From positions 1-64,000 of the forward strand of contig JALWVU010000065.1 in NCBI GenBank assembly GCA_027079305.1: 64,000 nucleotides of DNA. The letters run 5' to 3'. The stretch comes from Aquificaceae bacterium. Its GTDB lineage: Bacteria > Aquificota > Aquificia > Aquificales > Aquificaceae. Both the position numbers and the translations under genes were made by a program. Positions 18,953 to 26,943 of the stretch are shown one piece after another. The notes beneath the pieces were generated by a model that ran no database searches, was not told the origin of the DNA, and saw nothing but the letters and a program-made list of their open reading frames with translations. How positions within the stretch are numbered: the first letter of the stretch is position 1; the number at the start of each line of letters is the position of its first letter.

Positions 18953-19762
18953 ATGAGGATAGCGGATCTAATATACGGGAAGCCCAAAGTAGAGAAGAGA
19001 AAGACGGATCCCGCAGTTTTGAAAAAAGCTCAAAAGGTAATGCTCAACATACTTATAGAGGTTCACAGGATATGTGAAAACCACGGGTTGAAATATTGGT
19101 TGGACAGTGGAACCCTTCTGGGTGCGGTTAGACATAAAGGTTTCATACCTTGGGATGATGATCTCGATATATGCATGCCTCTCGAAGACTACCACAGATT
19201 TTTAGATATAGCTCCGAGGGAACTCCCCGACCACATGTTCCTTCAAACCAAAGAGTTAGAGAGAAAGTTTCCCAGATACTACGCTAAGGTAAGAAGCAAT
19301 AAAGGAAGGATACTGGAGGAGAGGGAAGTTGTAAAAATAAAGCGTGGACAGGATATAGGATACAACACTGGCTTATACATAGACATATTCCCCTGCATAA
19401 CCGTAAAGAAAGAAAAGGTGAATCTTTATAGAAAGATCATGGGTGCCGTGGACAGGATCAGAAAGGTGGCTGACATATACTATCTGATTGAAAACCTCTT
19501 CAGCTTAACGGATAAGATTATGCATTCCGGATGGACGGATAAGGATCTTATGGTGGTAAGAAGCGTGCGGTTTCCGGAAAAGGAGTTCTGCGTGCCTCTG
19601 GACAGCCTCTATCCGTTGAAGCTCTACGATTTTGAGGGACATAAGTTCTGGGGACCTAAGGATTACGATACCTATCTCAGAATCTTATACGGCAACTACA
19701 TGGAACTTCCTCCCGAGGAAGAGAGAATAAACCATGCTTACATACTTGAGGTCTATGAATAG
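18953..19762 (+). CDS. LicD family phosphotransferase
   Basis: A 269-residue LicD-type protein. KYWLDSGTLLGAVRHKGFI is followed by PWDDDLDICM at about residues 59-68, the family's metal-binding core on a nucleotidyltransferase fold. LicD proteins transfer phosphocholine, and probably other phospho-groups, from a CDP-activated donor to surface glycans. The next gene, convergent and overlapping by 10 bp, encodes a cytidylyltransferase fused to a PLP enzyme that could supply such a donor. Neither a ribosome-binding site nor a good -10 box precedes the ATG. Codon use is A/T-richer than in the flanking core genes, suggesting transfer. Confidence 0.87.
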   Translation: MRIADLIYGKPKVEKRKTDPAVLKKAQKVMLNILIEVHRICENHGLKYWLDSGTLLGAVRHKGFIPWDDDLDICMPLEDYHRFLDIAPRELPDHMFLQTKELERKFPRYYAKVRSNKGRILEEREVVKIKRGQDIGYNTGLYIDIFPCITVKKEKVNLYRKIMGAVDRIRKVADIYYLIENLFSLTDKIMHSGWTDKDLMVVRSVRFPEKEFCVPLDSLYPLKLYDFEGHKFWGPKDYDTYLRILYGNYMELPPEEERINHAYILEVYE

Positions 19763-21555
19763 ATTTCTTCAACGCTTTTAATAAAGTAGTCATTATCTTT
19801 AGAATCTCTTATCGCCACTCTGATAAACTCTCCTTTCACTCCCTTCTTACTCGAAAGATCCTTAACAAATATATCCTTCTCCCAGAGCATTCTGGAAACA
19901 AAGTCCTTTGCCCTCAAACCTTCCTTAAGCTCACACATAAAGTAGTTAGCCTCAGAAGGAATCACTCTCAAGATAGGAAGCTTTTTGAGGTTTTTGTAAA
20001 ACCTTTCTCTTTCTTCCCTCACCTTATCGCATGCCTTCCGATACTCATCTACATACTTTGGAAATATCTGGAGAAAAAACTCGCCGAAGGAGTTTATATT
20101 CCATACGGGGAGCCTACCCCTTAGGACCTTTAACAACTCCCTGTTAGAGGTGGCAAGCACCCCCAATCTCAAACCGGGAACACCGTAGCTTTTACTTATA
20201 CTTTTTACAACTATAAGGTTCGGAAATTCATACAGTATATCCTTCCTTATCAGACTCGCTTTATCTCCTTCACACGAGAAATCAACAAATGATTCATCGA
20301 GAACAAGATATTTGTTTCTTCTTTTCAGTTCCTCCAGCAGATACAGGATCTCATTCCTGTTTATATAGTTTCCGCTCGGATTGTCCGGATTTACAAGAAC
20401 TATGGTTCCCGTAAGCTTAGCTAACCTCAAAAGATCTTCTACACCGTATCTGTAGTCCGGGCTATCCGAAGTATAAGCTATAACATTTTTAAATCTCGAG
20501 GGATACTCCTCGAAAGTTGGAAGAATCACACCCACAGGTTCTGGAAGCAGTCCGGGCAAGGAGGCTATAAGTTCTGAAGCGCCGTTTCCTACAAGGATAT
20601 CATCCTCATCCACTCCGAAGAGCATTCCCGCAAGTAGGTTCTGAACCTTCAGTGTAGAGGGATACTGGGAGGAGAGGGTGTCAAAGCTCGCTTTTATCTC
20701 CTCATACATCTTCTTGGTAGGAAAATAGGGATTTACCAGATAACAAAAATCCTTTATCTTGGGGAACCTCCAGTAGCCCCCGTATCTTTCCTTTACTTTC
20801 TTCAGTTTAAGCTCCGGAGATGTGGCGAAGACAACCTCTGCGTTCTTAATGTCCTGGAGAGTATCTATCTCATACCACTTTTCGCCTTCCAGTCTCAAAG
20901 CTTTTACGTTTGCCTTTTCGAGGAAGGAAATAACCCTCAGCACAAGCTCATAGTAAGCGTTTTTTCCCATAACTTCCACATAAGCTTTCAGAAAGGGCAG
21001 GTAAGTATCCCTTATGAACTCTTTTGAGAACTTGTATATGTTCACAGTCTTATAGTATTCATCCGCCTCCTCGTAATCAAAGAATTCTTTGGGTATGAAG
21101 GCGGTTATATTGTCTTCCTCATCTACCTTTACCACCGTTCCGTCCATCCAAGGCTGATACTTATCTACAACAGCAAGAACCTCCCTTCTGTCATTAAGAA
21201 GTTTTGTGAGTATACTCCTTTCAAAGAAAACGTCGCTCTCCAAGAGAATACTGTCCTCCTCTAAAAGGAAGTCCCTTGCCAAGTATAGAGAGTAAATATT
21301 GTTAGTAGAGGCATATTCTTTGTTGTATACGAACTCGAAGTTAAGTTCAGGAAACATTTCTCTAACGAAGGACTCCAGCTTCTCATGGGCGTGACCTGTC
21401 ACAAGTATGACTCTCTCTATCCCTGCTTTCTTCAAAGCTTCTAATGCATTCTCTATTATGGTCCTACCGTTTATAGAAACCATACACTTAGGCTTGTTCC
21501 TCGTTATATCTCCGAGTCTCCTCCCTATACCGGCGGCGAGTATAACAGCCTGCAT
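19753..21555 (-). CDS. LicC-like cytidylyltransferase fused to a PLP-dependent aminotransferase/decarboxylase
   Basis: A 600-residue two-domain enzyme. Residues 1-240 are a sugar-phosphate/choline-phosphate type nucleotidyltransferase: ILAAGIGRRLG, NKPKCMVSINGR, LLESDVFF and EGEKWYEIDT. Residues about 255-600 are a fold-type I, HisC/CobD-like PLP enzyme: VGNGASELI, NPDNPSGNY, LDESFVDF and the lysine motif SISKSYGVPGLRLG, ending with IRVAIRDS. The architecture recalls PntC-type enzymes that activate aminoethylphosphonate; the CobD-like C-domain would equally suit making phosphoethanolamine from phosphoserine. No PEP mutase is in the window. The product is probably a CDP-amino-alcohol or CDP-phosphonate used by the adjacent LicD. 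Confidence 0.85.
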   Translation of the reverse strand: MQAVILAAGIGRRLGDITRNKPKCMVSINGRTIIENALEALKKAGIERVILVTGHAHEKLESFVREMFPELNFEFVYNKEYASTNNIYSLYLARDFLLEEDSILLESDVFFERSILTKLLNDRREVLAVVDKYQPWMDGTVVKVDEEDNITAFIPKEFFDYEEADEYYKTVNIYKFSKEFIRDTYLPFLKAYVEVMGKNAYYELVLRVISFLEKANVKALRLEGEKWYEIDTLQDIKNAEVVFATSPELKLKKVKERYGGYWRFPKIKDFCYLVNPYFPTKKMYEEIKASFDTLSSQYPSTLKVQNLLAGMLFGVDEDDILVGNGASELIASLPGLLPEPVGVILPTFEEYPSRFKNVIAYTSDSPDYRYGVEDLLRLAKLTGTIVLVNPDNPSGNYINRNEILYLLEELKRRNKYLVLDESFVDFSCEGDKASLIRKDILYEFPNLIVVKSISKSYGVPGLRLGVLATSNRELLKVLRGRLPVWNINSFGEFFLQIFPKYVDEYRKACDKVREERERFYKNLKKLPILRVIPSEANYFMCELKEGLRAKDFVSRMLWEKDIFVKDLSSKKGVKGEFIRVAIRDSKDNDYFIKSVEEIYS

Positions 21556-21567
21556 ATTTCTGAACGC

Positions 21568-21574
21568 TTATAAT
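21568..21574. promoter_or_regulatory. Shared -10 region of a divergent promoter pair
   Basis: TTATAAT reads as TATAAT on the plus strand, eight bases before the aminotransferase ATG at 21583. On the minus strand the same bases read TTATAA, twelve bases before the fusion-gene ATG at 21555. Neither start has a ribosome-binding site. The two genes are separated by only 27 bp. Confidence 0.5.
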
Positions 21575-21582
21575 TGTATTTC

Positions 21583-22728
21583 ATGAAACCGTTCAAAGGA
21601 GAGAGGATATTCACTCCCGGCCCGGTGGAATTACAGGATAGGATAAGAGAGGTTCTCAGCAGGCAGATAATACACCACAGAACTCCGGAGTTCAAGGAAG
21701 CCTTCCTCGAAACGAGGGAACTCTTCAAACAGCTCGTCGATTGCAAGGAAGACAACTTCATCTTCTTTGCCTCCTCGGGAACCGGTGCTATGGAAGCCTC
21801 GGTTCTGAACTTCTTTGAAGAGGGGGATAAAGTCATAGCTGTAGTCGGAGGTAAATTCGGTGAGAGATGGGCGGAGCTCGGGAGGAAATATAAGCTCCAA
21901 GTGGTAGAACTCGAAGTTGAGTGGGGGAAAAGCGTAGATCCCGATGCTGTGGAGAAACTTATAAAGGAGAACCCAGATTGCAAAGGTGTTCTCGTTCAGG
22001 CTTCCGAAAGCTCCACGGGAGCTTACCACAATGTAAAGGCTCTCGCTGAGATCACAAAAGATACGGGTGTTCTCCTGGTGGTGGACGCCATAACCGCCCT
22101 CGGTGTATACAACATGAAGCCCCACCAGTGGGGCCTCGACGTGGTCGTGGGAGGGTCCCAAAAGGCCTTCATGCTACCGCCCGGTCTATCCATGCTCTGG
22201 TTTTCAGAGAAGGCCAAGGAGAGACTCACCGACAGATCCTATTACTTCGATGTCAAAGAAGAGCTAAAGAAACAGAAGGAAGGGCAGACCGCTTTCACAC
22301 CCGCCATCAGCCTGATCCTCGCCTTAAGAGAGTCCCTCTCTATCCTGCTGGAGGAAGGTATGGAAAAGGTAGAGAGAAGATACAGACTTATGTCCGAAGG
22401 CATGAAGAGGGCTATAGAAGTTCTTGGACTGAAAATCTTTCCCGAAAACCCTTCCATATCCTTAACCACCGTGATACCTCCCGAAGGTATAGATCCCGAA
22501 AATCTCAGAAGGAGCATGCTCAAACTCGGTGTAAGGGTGGCAGGCGGACAGGGCAAACTTAAAGGAAAGATCTTCAGGATATCCCACATGGGTATGGACA
22601 TAATGGACATGCCGGTGGTCCTGTCCGCTTTAGAGCTTTCCCTGAAGTCTATCGGACACACTTTCGGACTTGGTGCGGGTGTGGGAGAGTATCTCAAGGC
22701 GGTTCACCCGGGCGTTGAAGATGGATAA
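21583..22728 (+). CDS. Class V PLP-dependent aminotransferase (alanine-glyoxylate/serine-pyruvate type)
   Basis: A 381-residue fold-type I enzyme of the AGXT/soluble-hydrogenase-subunit family. Features are FTPGPVEL at the N-terminus, HHRTPEF, the phosphate-binding FASSGTGAMEA, LVVDAITALGV and the Schiff-base lysine in GGSQKAFMLPPGL. Such enzymes transfer amino groups between serine or alanine and glyoxylate or pyruvate and can serve glycine and serine synthesis in autotrophs. It resembles general aminotransferases more than PhnW. The ATG at 21583 is preferred over TTG 21574 because TATAAT lies eight bases ahead. The glycosyltransferase start overlaps its stop by 8 bp. Confidence 0.88.
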   Translation: MKPFKGERIFTPGPVELQDRIREVLSRQIIHHRTPEFKEAFLETRELFKQLVDCKEDNFIFFASSGTGAMEASVLNFFEEGDKVIAVVGGKFGERWAELGRKYKLQVVELEVEWGKSVDPDAVEKLIKENPDCKGVLVQASESSTGAYHNVKALAEITKDTGVLLVVDAITALGVYNMKPHQWGLDVVVGGSQKAFMLPPGLSMLWFSEKAKERLTDRSYYFDVKEELKKQKEGQTAFTPAISLILALRESLSILLEEGMEKVERRYRLMSEGMKRAIEVLGLKIFPENPSISLTTVIPPEGIDPENLRRSMLKLGVRVAGGQGKLKGKIFRISHMGMDIMDMPVVLSALELSLKSIGHTFGLGAGVGEYLKAVHPGVEDG

Positions 22729-23512
22729 GCTTCCTCTCTCGGTTGCGATAATAGCATACAACGAAGAAGACATAATAGGTAAAACTCTCGAAGCTGTAAG
22801 GGACATAGCTTCCGAAATAATAGTTGTGGACTCCCACTCAACGGACAGGACGAGGGAGATAGCAGAATCCTATGGAGCAAAGGTGTATGTGGAGGAATGG
22901 AAAGGCTACGCTCAGCAGAAGAACTCCGCCTTGGAGAAGTGCACTCAGGAGTGGATCCTCTTTCTGGATGCGGATGAGATTGTTTCGGAAGAGCTGAAAA
23001 GAAGCATAAAAGAAGAGCTGAAGGACCCTCAGGCGGACGGATACATGATAAACAGGAAGACATACTACCTGGGCGGTTTCTTAGAACATGTATGGCAACC
23101 AGAGTGGAGACTCAGGCTCGTTAGGAGGAGTGCGGATCCGGTATGGAAGGGGGATATCCACGAGGTCCTGCTCATAAAGGGAAGAACACGGAAACTGAAG
23201 GGCGACCTCTACCACTTTCCTTACAGAGGACTTAAAAACCAAGCCTTGAAAGGTGTAGAGTTTGCCCAGATCGATGCTAAGGAGAAATTTAAAGCTGGGA
23301 AGAAGGTTTCCTTTACGAGGGATATCTTGCTCAGGCCCCTTTGGACCTTCTTCAAAGAGTTCTTCCTCAGAAAAGGCTTCCTCGAAGGCAGAAGAGGACT
23401 TATCCTGTCTCTGATGGCTTCCTATTACACGTTTCTGAAGTACTCCTTCCTATACGAGCTAAAACTAAAAGCGGACATAGGAGATAGGCTTTGGCGGAGA
23501 GAGGAAAGGTAA
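22721..23512 (+). CDS. Family 2 glycosyltransferase, WaaE/KdtX-like
   Basis: A 263-residue GT-A enzyme: SVAIIAYNEEDIIGKTL, IVVDSHSTDRT, WILFLDADE and a region with HEVLL. The EEWKGYAQQKN stretch with DADEIVSEEL is characteristic of the lipopolysaccharide-core beta-glucosyltransferase group (WaaE/KdtX). It would add a sugar to the inner core at the cytoplasmic membrane. ATG 22721 overlaps the preceding gene by 8 bp; a longer frame from 22670 would run deeper into that gene. It leads a glycan pair with the next gene. Confidence 0.88.
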   Translation: MDKLPLSVAIIAYNEEDIIGKTLEAVRDIASEIIVVDSHSTDRTREIAESYGAKVYVEEWKGYAQQKNSALEKCTQEWILFLDADEIVSEELKRSIKEELKDPQADGYMINRKTYYLGGFLEHVWQPEWRLRLVRRSADPVWKGDIHEVLLIKGRTRKLKGDLYHFPYRGLKNQALKGVEFAQIDAKEKFKAGKKVSFTRDILLRPLWTFFKEFFLRKGFLEGRRGLILSLMASYYTFLKYSFLYELKLKADIGDRLWRREER

Positions 23513-24384
23513 GCGTAATAATTCCTGTGCACAACGGAGAGAAATTTCTCAAAAGAGCTATAGAAACCGCTCTGTATCAAACCGCTCCACCCCTTGAGGT
23601 TATCGTAGTGGACGATGCCTCGACCGACAGAACTCGGGAGGTAGTCGGGTCTATAAAAGATCCCAGGATTAAATATCTTAGAAACGATGTTAATAGAGAG
23701 AGAGCCTACACACGGAACAGAGGTGTGGAGGTGGCAAGGGGCGATTTCATATTCTTCTTAGACTACGACGACGAGTGGAAGGAAGACTACCTGGAAAGCT
23801 CTCTGGAATATCTCGAAGGCGGATACGACGTGGTTTACTCCTTTCCGAGGGAATTCATAGACGGGAACGGAAAGGTGATCAGGGTGTCGAGAAAGCCCCT
23901 TCCAAAGGATACGGGCGCGATTATCTTCAGCTCGCTCATAGGATATCCCTCCGCCACATCCATGAGAAAAGACATCTTTACGGGATACAGGGACGAGTAT
24001 ATTCCCCGTGAGGATTGGGAACTTTTCATAAGATCCTTCCTTGAAGGTAGAAGTATAAAAGTGCTCGACAATAGAAAGGTTCTGATAAGAGAGCACGAGG
24101 GTAGGACAAGCAGAAGTTTGAAGTTCATGCACTCTACACTAAAACTCTATAAGGATTACAAAGATAAAGTTCCCGAGGAGTATCTACCTCAGCTTACCCT
24201 ACACACCGCACTTATATGCCTTCGGTTCGGCAACCTGCCCCGCGGGTGGTTTCTATTTTTTAAATCGATCGCCCGCAAACCTTCTCTGCTAAAAAATTCC
24301 AGGAACCTGATAAACGTTCTAAAGTGGGGATTCCGCGTAGACAGGTTTTTCAATTACCTTCAAAGGCCTTCTCCCCGAACTTAA
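23491..24384 (+). CDS. Family 2 glycosyltransferase
   Basis: A 297-residue GT-A fold enzyme with VSVIIPVHNGEKFLKRAI, VIVVDDASTDRT, RGVEVARGDFIFFLDYDDEW and a C-terminal EDWELFIRSF acidic region. The metal-binding DxD appears as DYDD. Donor and acceptor sugars cannot be inferred. It starts with TTG, 22 bp inside the previous gene, implying translational coupling. Its 3' end overlaps the convergent O-antigen-ligase-like gene by 35 bp. It belongs to the surface-glycan block between thyX and the phosphohexomutase. Confidence 0.88.
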   Translation: MAERGKVSVIIPVHNGEKFLKRAIETALYQTAPPLEVIVVDDASTDRTREVVGSIKDPRIKYLRNDVNRERAYTRNRGVEVARGDFIFFLDYDDEWKEDYLESSLEYLEGGYDVVYSFPREFIDGNGKVIRVSRKPLPKDTGAIIFSSLIGYPSATSMRKDIFTGYRDEYIPREDWELFIRSFLEGRSIKVLDNRKVLIREHEGRTSRSLKFMHSTLKLYKDYKDKVPEEYLPQLTLHTALICLRFGNLPRGWFLFFKSIARKPSLLKNSRNLINVLKWGFRVDRFFNYLQRPSPRT

Positions 24385-25513
24385 ACATGAACAGGTAAAG
24401 GGGAAGGAGAGCATCCCAGAAGAAGGTAAATATGGAAGCTACCGAGTGAACAAGCAGAGGGATAAAGGCTATCAAATAAACAACCTCCCTCCCGTTCGAA
24501 AGCTTAACGCTCAGGAACTTCTTAAAAGCGAGCAGGAATATGAGCAGTATGGATAACAGGCCTACAATCCCTCTTTCTATAAGCTCGGACACGAATATGA
24601 TCGACTCGTATCTCTGCCAGCTTTTCGGACTCTTCTCGTGGGGCAGGTAAAGGCCTGACCTTATCCCGTGACCTATGAGCAAGTTGAGGTATTTTCCCTC
24701 CTTCCAGTCGCTTTTTATTATCTTGATGCCGTCAAGCATTATGTAGTATCTGTGTGAGCTTATAGCGTTCATAGCCCACGTATCGAGCTTCCTCTTGCCC
24801 AGAATAAGCTCGTTGAGGGTCCTAAACCTGATGTCCTTCTGGGATAGATAGTAGTATGCCCCCGCTCCTCCCAGGAGCAAGGTGACCAGAGTGAGGGCGA
24901 GGAATTTGGATGATATGAGGCGGTTTCTACGCAGTGTAAAGAGCACGAGAAGGAAAACTATCGGGATGGCAAGAAGGTAAGACCTCCTCTGGGACAACAC
25001 TACCACACCCAGGAACAGCAGAGACAAAACAAGGTAAAACACCGCATCACCGCTGAGTCTACCCCTGAGTTTTACCTCCCTGACACCTATCAGGAAGGAA
25101 GCGAAAGAGAACAGGGTGTAGAACTGGGCGGTTTCAAAGACACCTCCCCAGAAAATCTTGTAGGAGCCGGTTTTTGTCCAGTTGTAGAATAGCAGAGGCA
25201 TTCCGAGTATTCCCAGAAGAACGAAGAGGTAAGGTATTTTCGTTAAGGCTCTCCTTGCCTCCTTTCCGCTGACCTTAGATAGGTAAATCAGCTGAAAGAG
25301 GCCCTCGTTAAGACTTTTTACAAGCATTTTAGGAAAGTAGATGGCTGTGGACAGCACTGTGGTTCCCACAAAGCCTGCAAGAGGCAGTGTTAGAAGGCCA
25401 CCCTCTACCTTTCTCTTTATAAGAAGCATGAGCAGACCCAGTATCACGAACCCCTCGTATACGCTTATGGAGAGGAAAGAAAACAGAACAAGCAGGACCA
25501 GATAGGAGGACAT
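24350..25513 (-). CDS. O-antigen ligase/polymerase-like membrane protein
   Basis: A protein of about 387 residues with roughly ten membrane helices and one larger periplasmic loop at about residues 240-320, containing the Arg and His residues typical of Wzy/WaaL-type enzymes (SSHRYYIMLDG, IGHGIRSG). Such proteins join an O-polysaccharide to lipid A-core at the outer face of the inner membrane. ATG 25513 (MSSYLV) is chosen because TATAAT lies seven bases upstream on this strand; an in-frame ATG at 25531 overlaps the divergent gene's own start codon. Ligase rather than polymerase is a guess based on there being one copy here. Confidence 0.75.
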   Translation of the reverse strand: MSSYLVLLVLFSFLSISVYEGFVILGLLMLLIKRKVEGGLLTLPLAGFVGTTVLSTAIYFPKMLVKSLNEGLFQLIYLSKVSGKEARRALTKIPYLFVLLGILGMPLLFYNWTKTGSYKIFWGGVFETAQFYTLFSFASFLIGVREVKLRGRLSGDAVFYLVLSLLFLGVVVLSQRRSYLLAIPIVFLLVLFTLRRNRLISSKFLALTLVTLLLGGAGAYYYLSQKDIRFRTLNELILGKRKLDTWAMNAISSHRYYIMLDGIKIIKSDWKEGKYLNLLIGHGIRSGLYLPHEKSPKSWQRYESIIFVSELIERGIVGLLSILLIFLLAFKKFLSVKLSNGREVVYLIAFIPLLVHSVASIFTFFWDALLPLYLFMFKFGEKAFEGN

Positions 25514-25516
25514 CCG

Positions 25517-25526
25517 TAAAATTATA
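25517..25526. promoter_or_regulatory. Overlapping divergent leaderless promoter core
   Basis: On the plus strand TAAAAT (25517-25522) ends seven bases before the phosphohexomutase ATG at 25530. On the minus strand TATAAT (25526-25521) ends seven bases before ATG 25513 of the ligase-like gene. The two hexamers overlap by two bases, and neither gene has a ribosome-binding site at usable distance. Confidence 0.5.
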
Positions 25527-25529
25527 TCC

Positions 25530-26909
25530 ATGATCAAGTTCGGAACAGACGGATGGAGGGCGGTAATAGGGGAGGGATTTACATATGAGAACGTCAGAAA
25601 GGTGGCCCGGGCTCACGCAAAGGTTTTAAGAGAGAAAAACCTGAGGAGAATCCTTATAGGCTACGACTGGAGGTTCTCCTCCGAGAACTTCGCAAAGCAG
25701 GTCTACGATGTCCTCGTTTCCGAAGGCCTTGAGGTGAAGCTAACGAGGAGAGCCTGCACGACACCCATGGTCTCTTTCGGTGTCAAGTATATGGGCTTCG
25801 ACAACGGTATAATGATAACCGCTTCCCACAATCCGCCCGTATACAACGGCTACAAGATAAAGGAGAAGTTTGGAGGATCCGCCACGCCGGAGTTCATAAG
25901 GGAGGTTGAAGCCCACCTGAATAAGGTATCGGGAGATCCCGCTCCATCCGCGGAACCTGAGCTTCTGGACGTGGAGGAGGGATACCTTTCGAAAGTAAGG
26001 GAGCAGGTTAGTCTGGACATTTTCAGGGAAAAGGATCTGAAGATAGTTCACGATGCCATGTATGGAACTTCCTCCGGATTGCTCTCAAAGGCTCTCGAGG
26101 AGACAAGAGTTCAGGTTTTAAGTATGAGAAGTTACAGGGATCCTCTCTTCGGGGGCCGTCCTCCCGAACCGGTGGAGAAGAATTTAAAACCTCTTATGGA
26201 GAAGGTCAGGGCCTCGGGAGCTGATCTGGGTGTGGCTAACGACGGAGACGGGGACAGGATAGCCCTTGTGGACGAAAAAGGAAACTATGTAAACTCTCAG
26301 CTCATATACGTGATACTCCTGCTCCACCTCGTCAGGCATAAAAATATGAGGGAAGGAGTGGTGGTAAAAACTGTATCTACCACCTACCTGGCGGACAGGA
26401 TCTGCAGGGCGGAGGGGATAGAACTGAGGGAGGTGCCGGTAGGCTTCAAAAACATAAACGAGATAATCCTCAAGGAGAAGGTCATATTCGGCGGGGAGGA
26501 GAGCGGAGGATACGGCGTCCCCTCATTCCTGCCTGAGCGGGACGGCCTCATGTCCGCCCTATTTGTTATAGAGAGCTTGCTTTTAAAAGGAGTGAGCCTT
26601 TCCCAATTCATAGAAGAAATTTTCAAGGAGTTCGGCAGTGCCTACTATAGGAGGGTGGACTTTCCTGCGGACGAGAAGGTCAAGGAGAAGCTCAAGGCGT
26701 TGATAGAGAATCCTCCCTCTCAGCTGAAGGGAAGAAAAGTTGATAGAGCTCTGACCATAGACGGCTTGAAGCTGATTTTTGAGGATGAGAGCTGGCTCCT
26801 TTTTAGAGCTTCCGGAACTGAACCCCTCATAAGGGTTTACGCGGAAGCTCCCACCGAAAGGGAACTTTCCGAGCTGGTAGAGTCCGGCACCTCTCTCCTG
26901 AGTGTATAA
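25530..26909 (+). CDS. Phosphoglucomutase/phosphomannomutase family protein
   Basis: A 459-residue alpha-D-phosphohexomutase. MIKFGTDGWR opens the protein. The phosphoserine loop TASHNPP carries catalytic Ser99. NDGDGDR is the metal-binding loop, GGEESGG the sugar-binding loop and RASGTEPLIRV the phosphate-binding loop. It interconverts hexose 1- and 6-phosphates and would feed nucleotide-sugar synthesis for the neighbouring glycan genes. Glucose versus mannose (or glucosamine) specificity is not evident. A leaderless promoter is likely, as noted for the shared core at 25517-25526. Confidence 0.92.
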   Translation: MIKFGTDGWRAVIGEGFTYENVRKVARAHAKVLREKNLRRILIGYDWRFSSENFAKQVYDVLVSEGLEVKLTRRACTTPMVSFGVKYMGFDNGIMITASHNPPVYNGYKIKEKFGGSATPEFIREVEAHLNKVSGDPAPSAEPELLDVEEGYLSKVREQVSLDIFREKDLKIVHDAMYGTSSGLLSKALEETRVQVLSMRSYRDPLFGGRPPEPVEKNLKPLMEKVRASGADLGVANDGDGDRIALVDEKGNYVNSQLIYVILLLHLVRHKNMREGVVVKTVSTTYLADRICRAEGIELREVPVGFKNINEIILKEKVIFGGEESGGYGVPSFLPERDGLMSALFVIESLLLKGVSLSQFIEEIFKEFGSAYYRRVDFPADEKVKEKLKALIENPPSQLKGRKVDRALTIDGLKLIFEDESWLLFRASGTEPLIRVYAEAPTERELSELVESGTSLLSV

Positions 26910-26910
26910 T
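26905..26910 (+). promoter_or_regulatory. Candidate -10 box for metK
   Basis: TATAAT overlaps the stop codon of the phosphohexomutase gene and lies 33 bases before the metK start. Unlike the leaderless cases, a Shine-Dalgarno GGAGG at 26931-26935 follows, so this transcript would carry a normal short leader. Confidence 0.5.
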
Positions 26911-26943
26911 TTTTAAGCTCAGATTTCCCAGGAGGTATGCAAG

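Noticed and set aside
21583-22728. Class V aminotransferase as PhnW (aminoethylphosphonate transaminase) supporting a phosphonate pathway
   Set aside because: Its motifs fit the general alanine-glyoxylate/serine-pyruvate group, and it is read away from the LicD/fusion pair.
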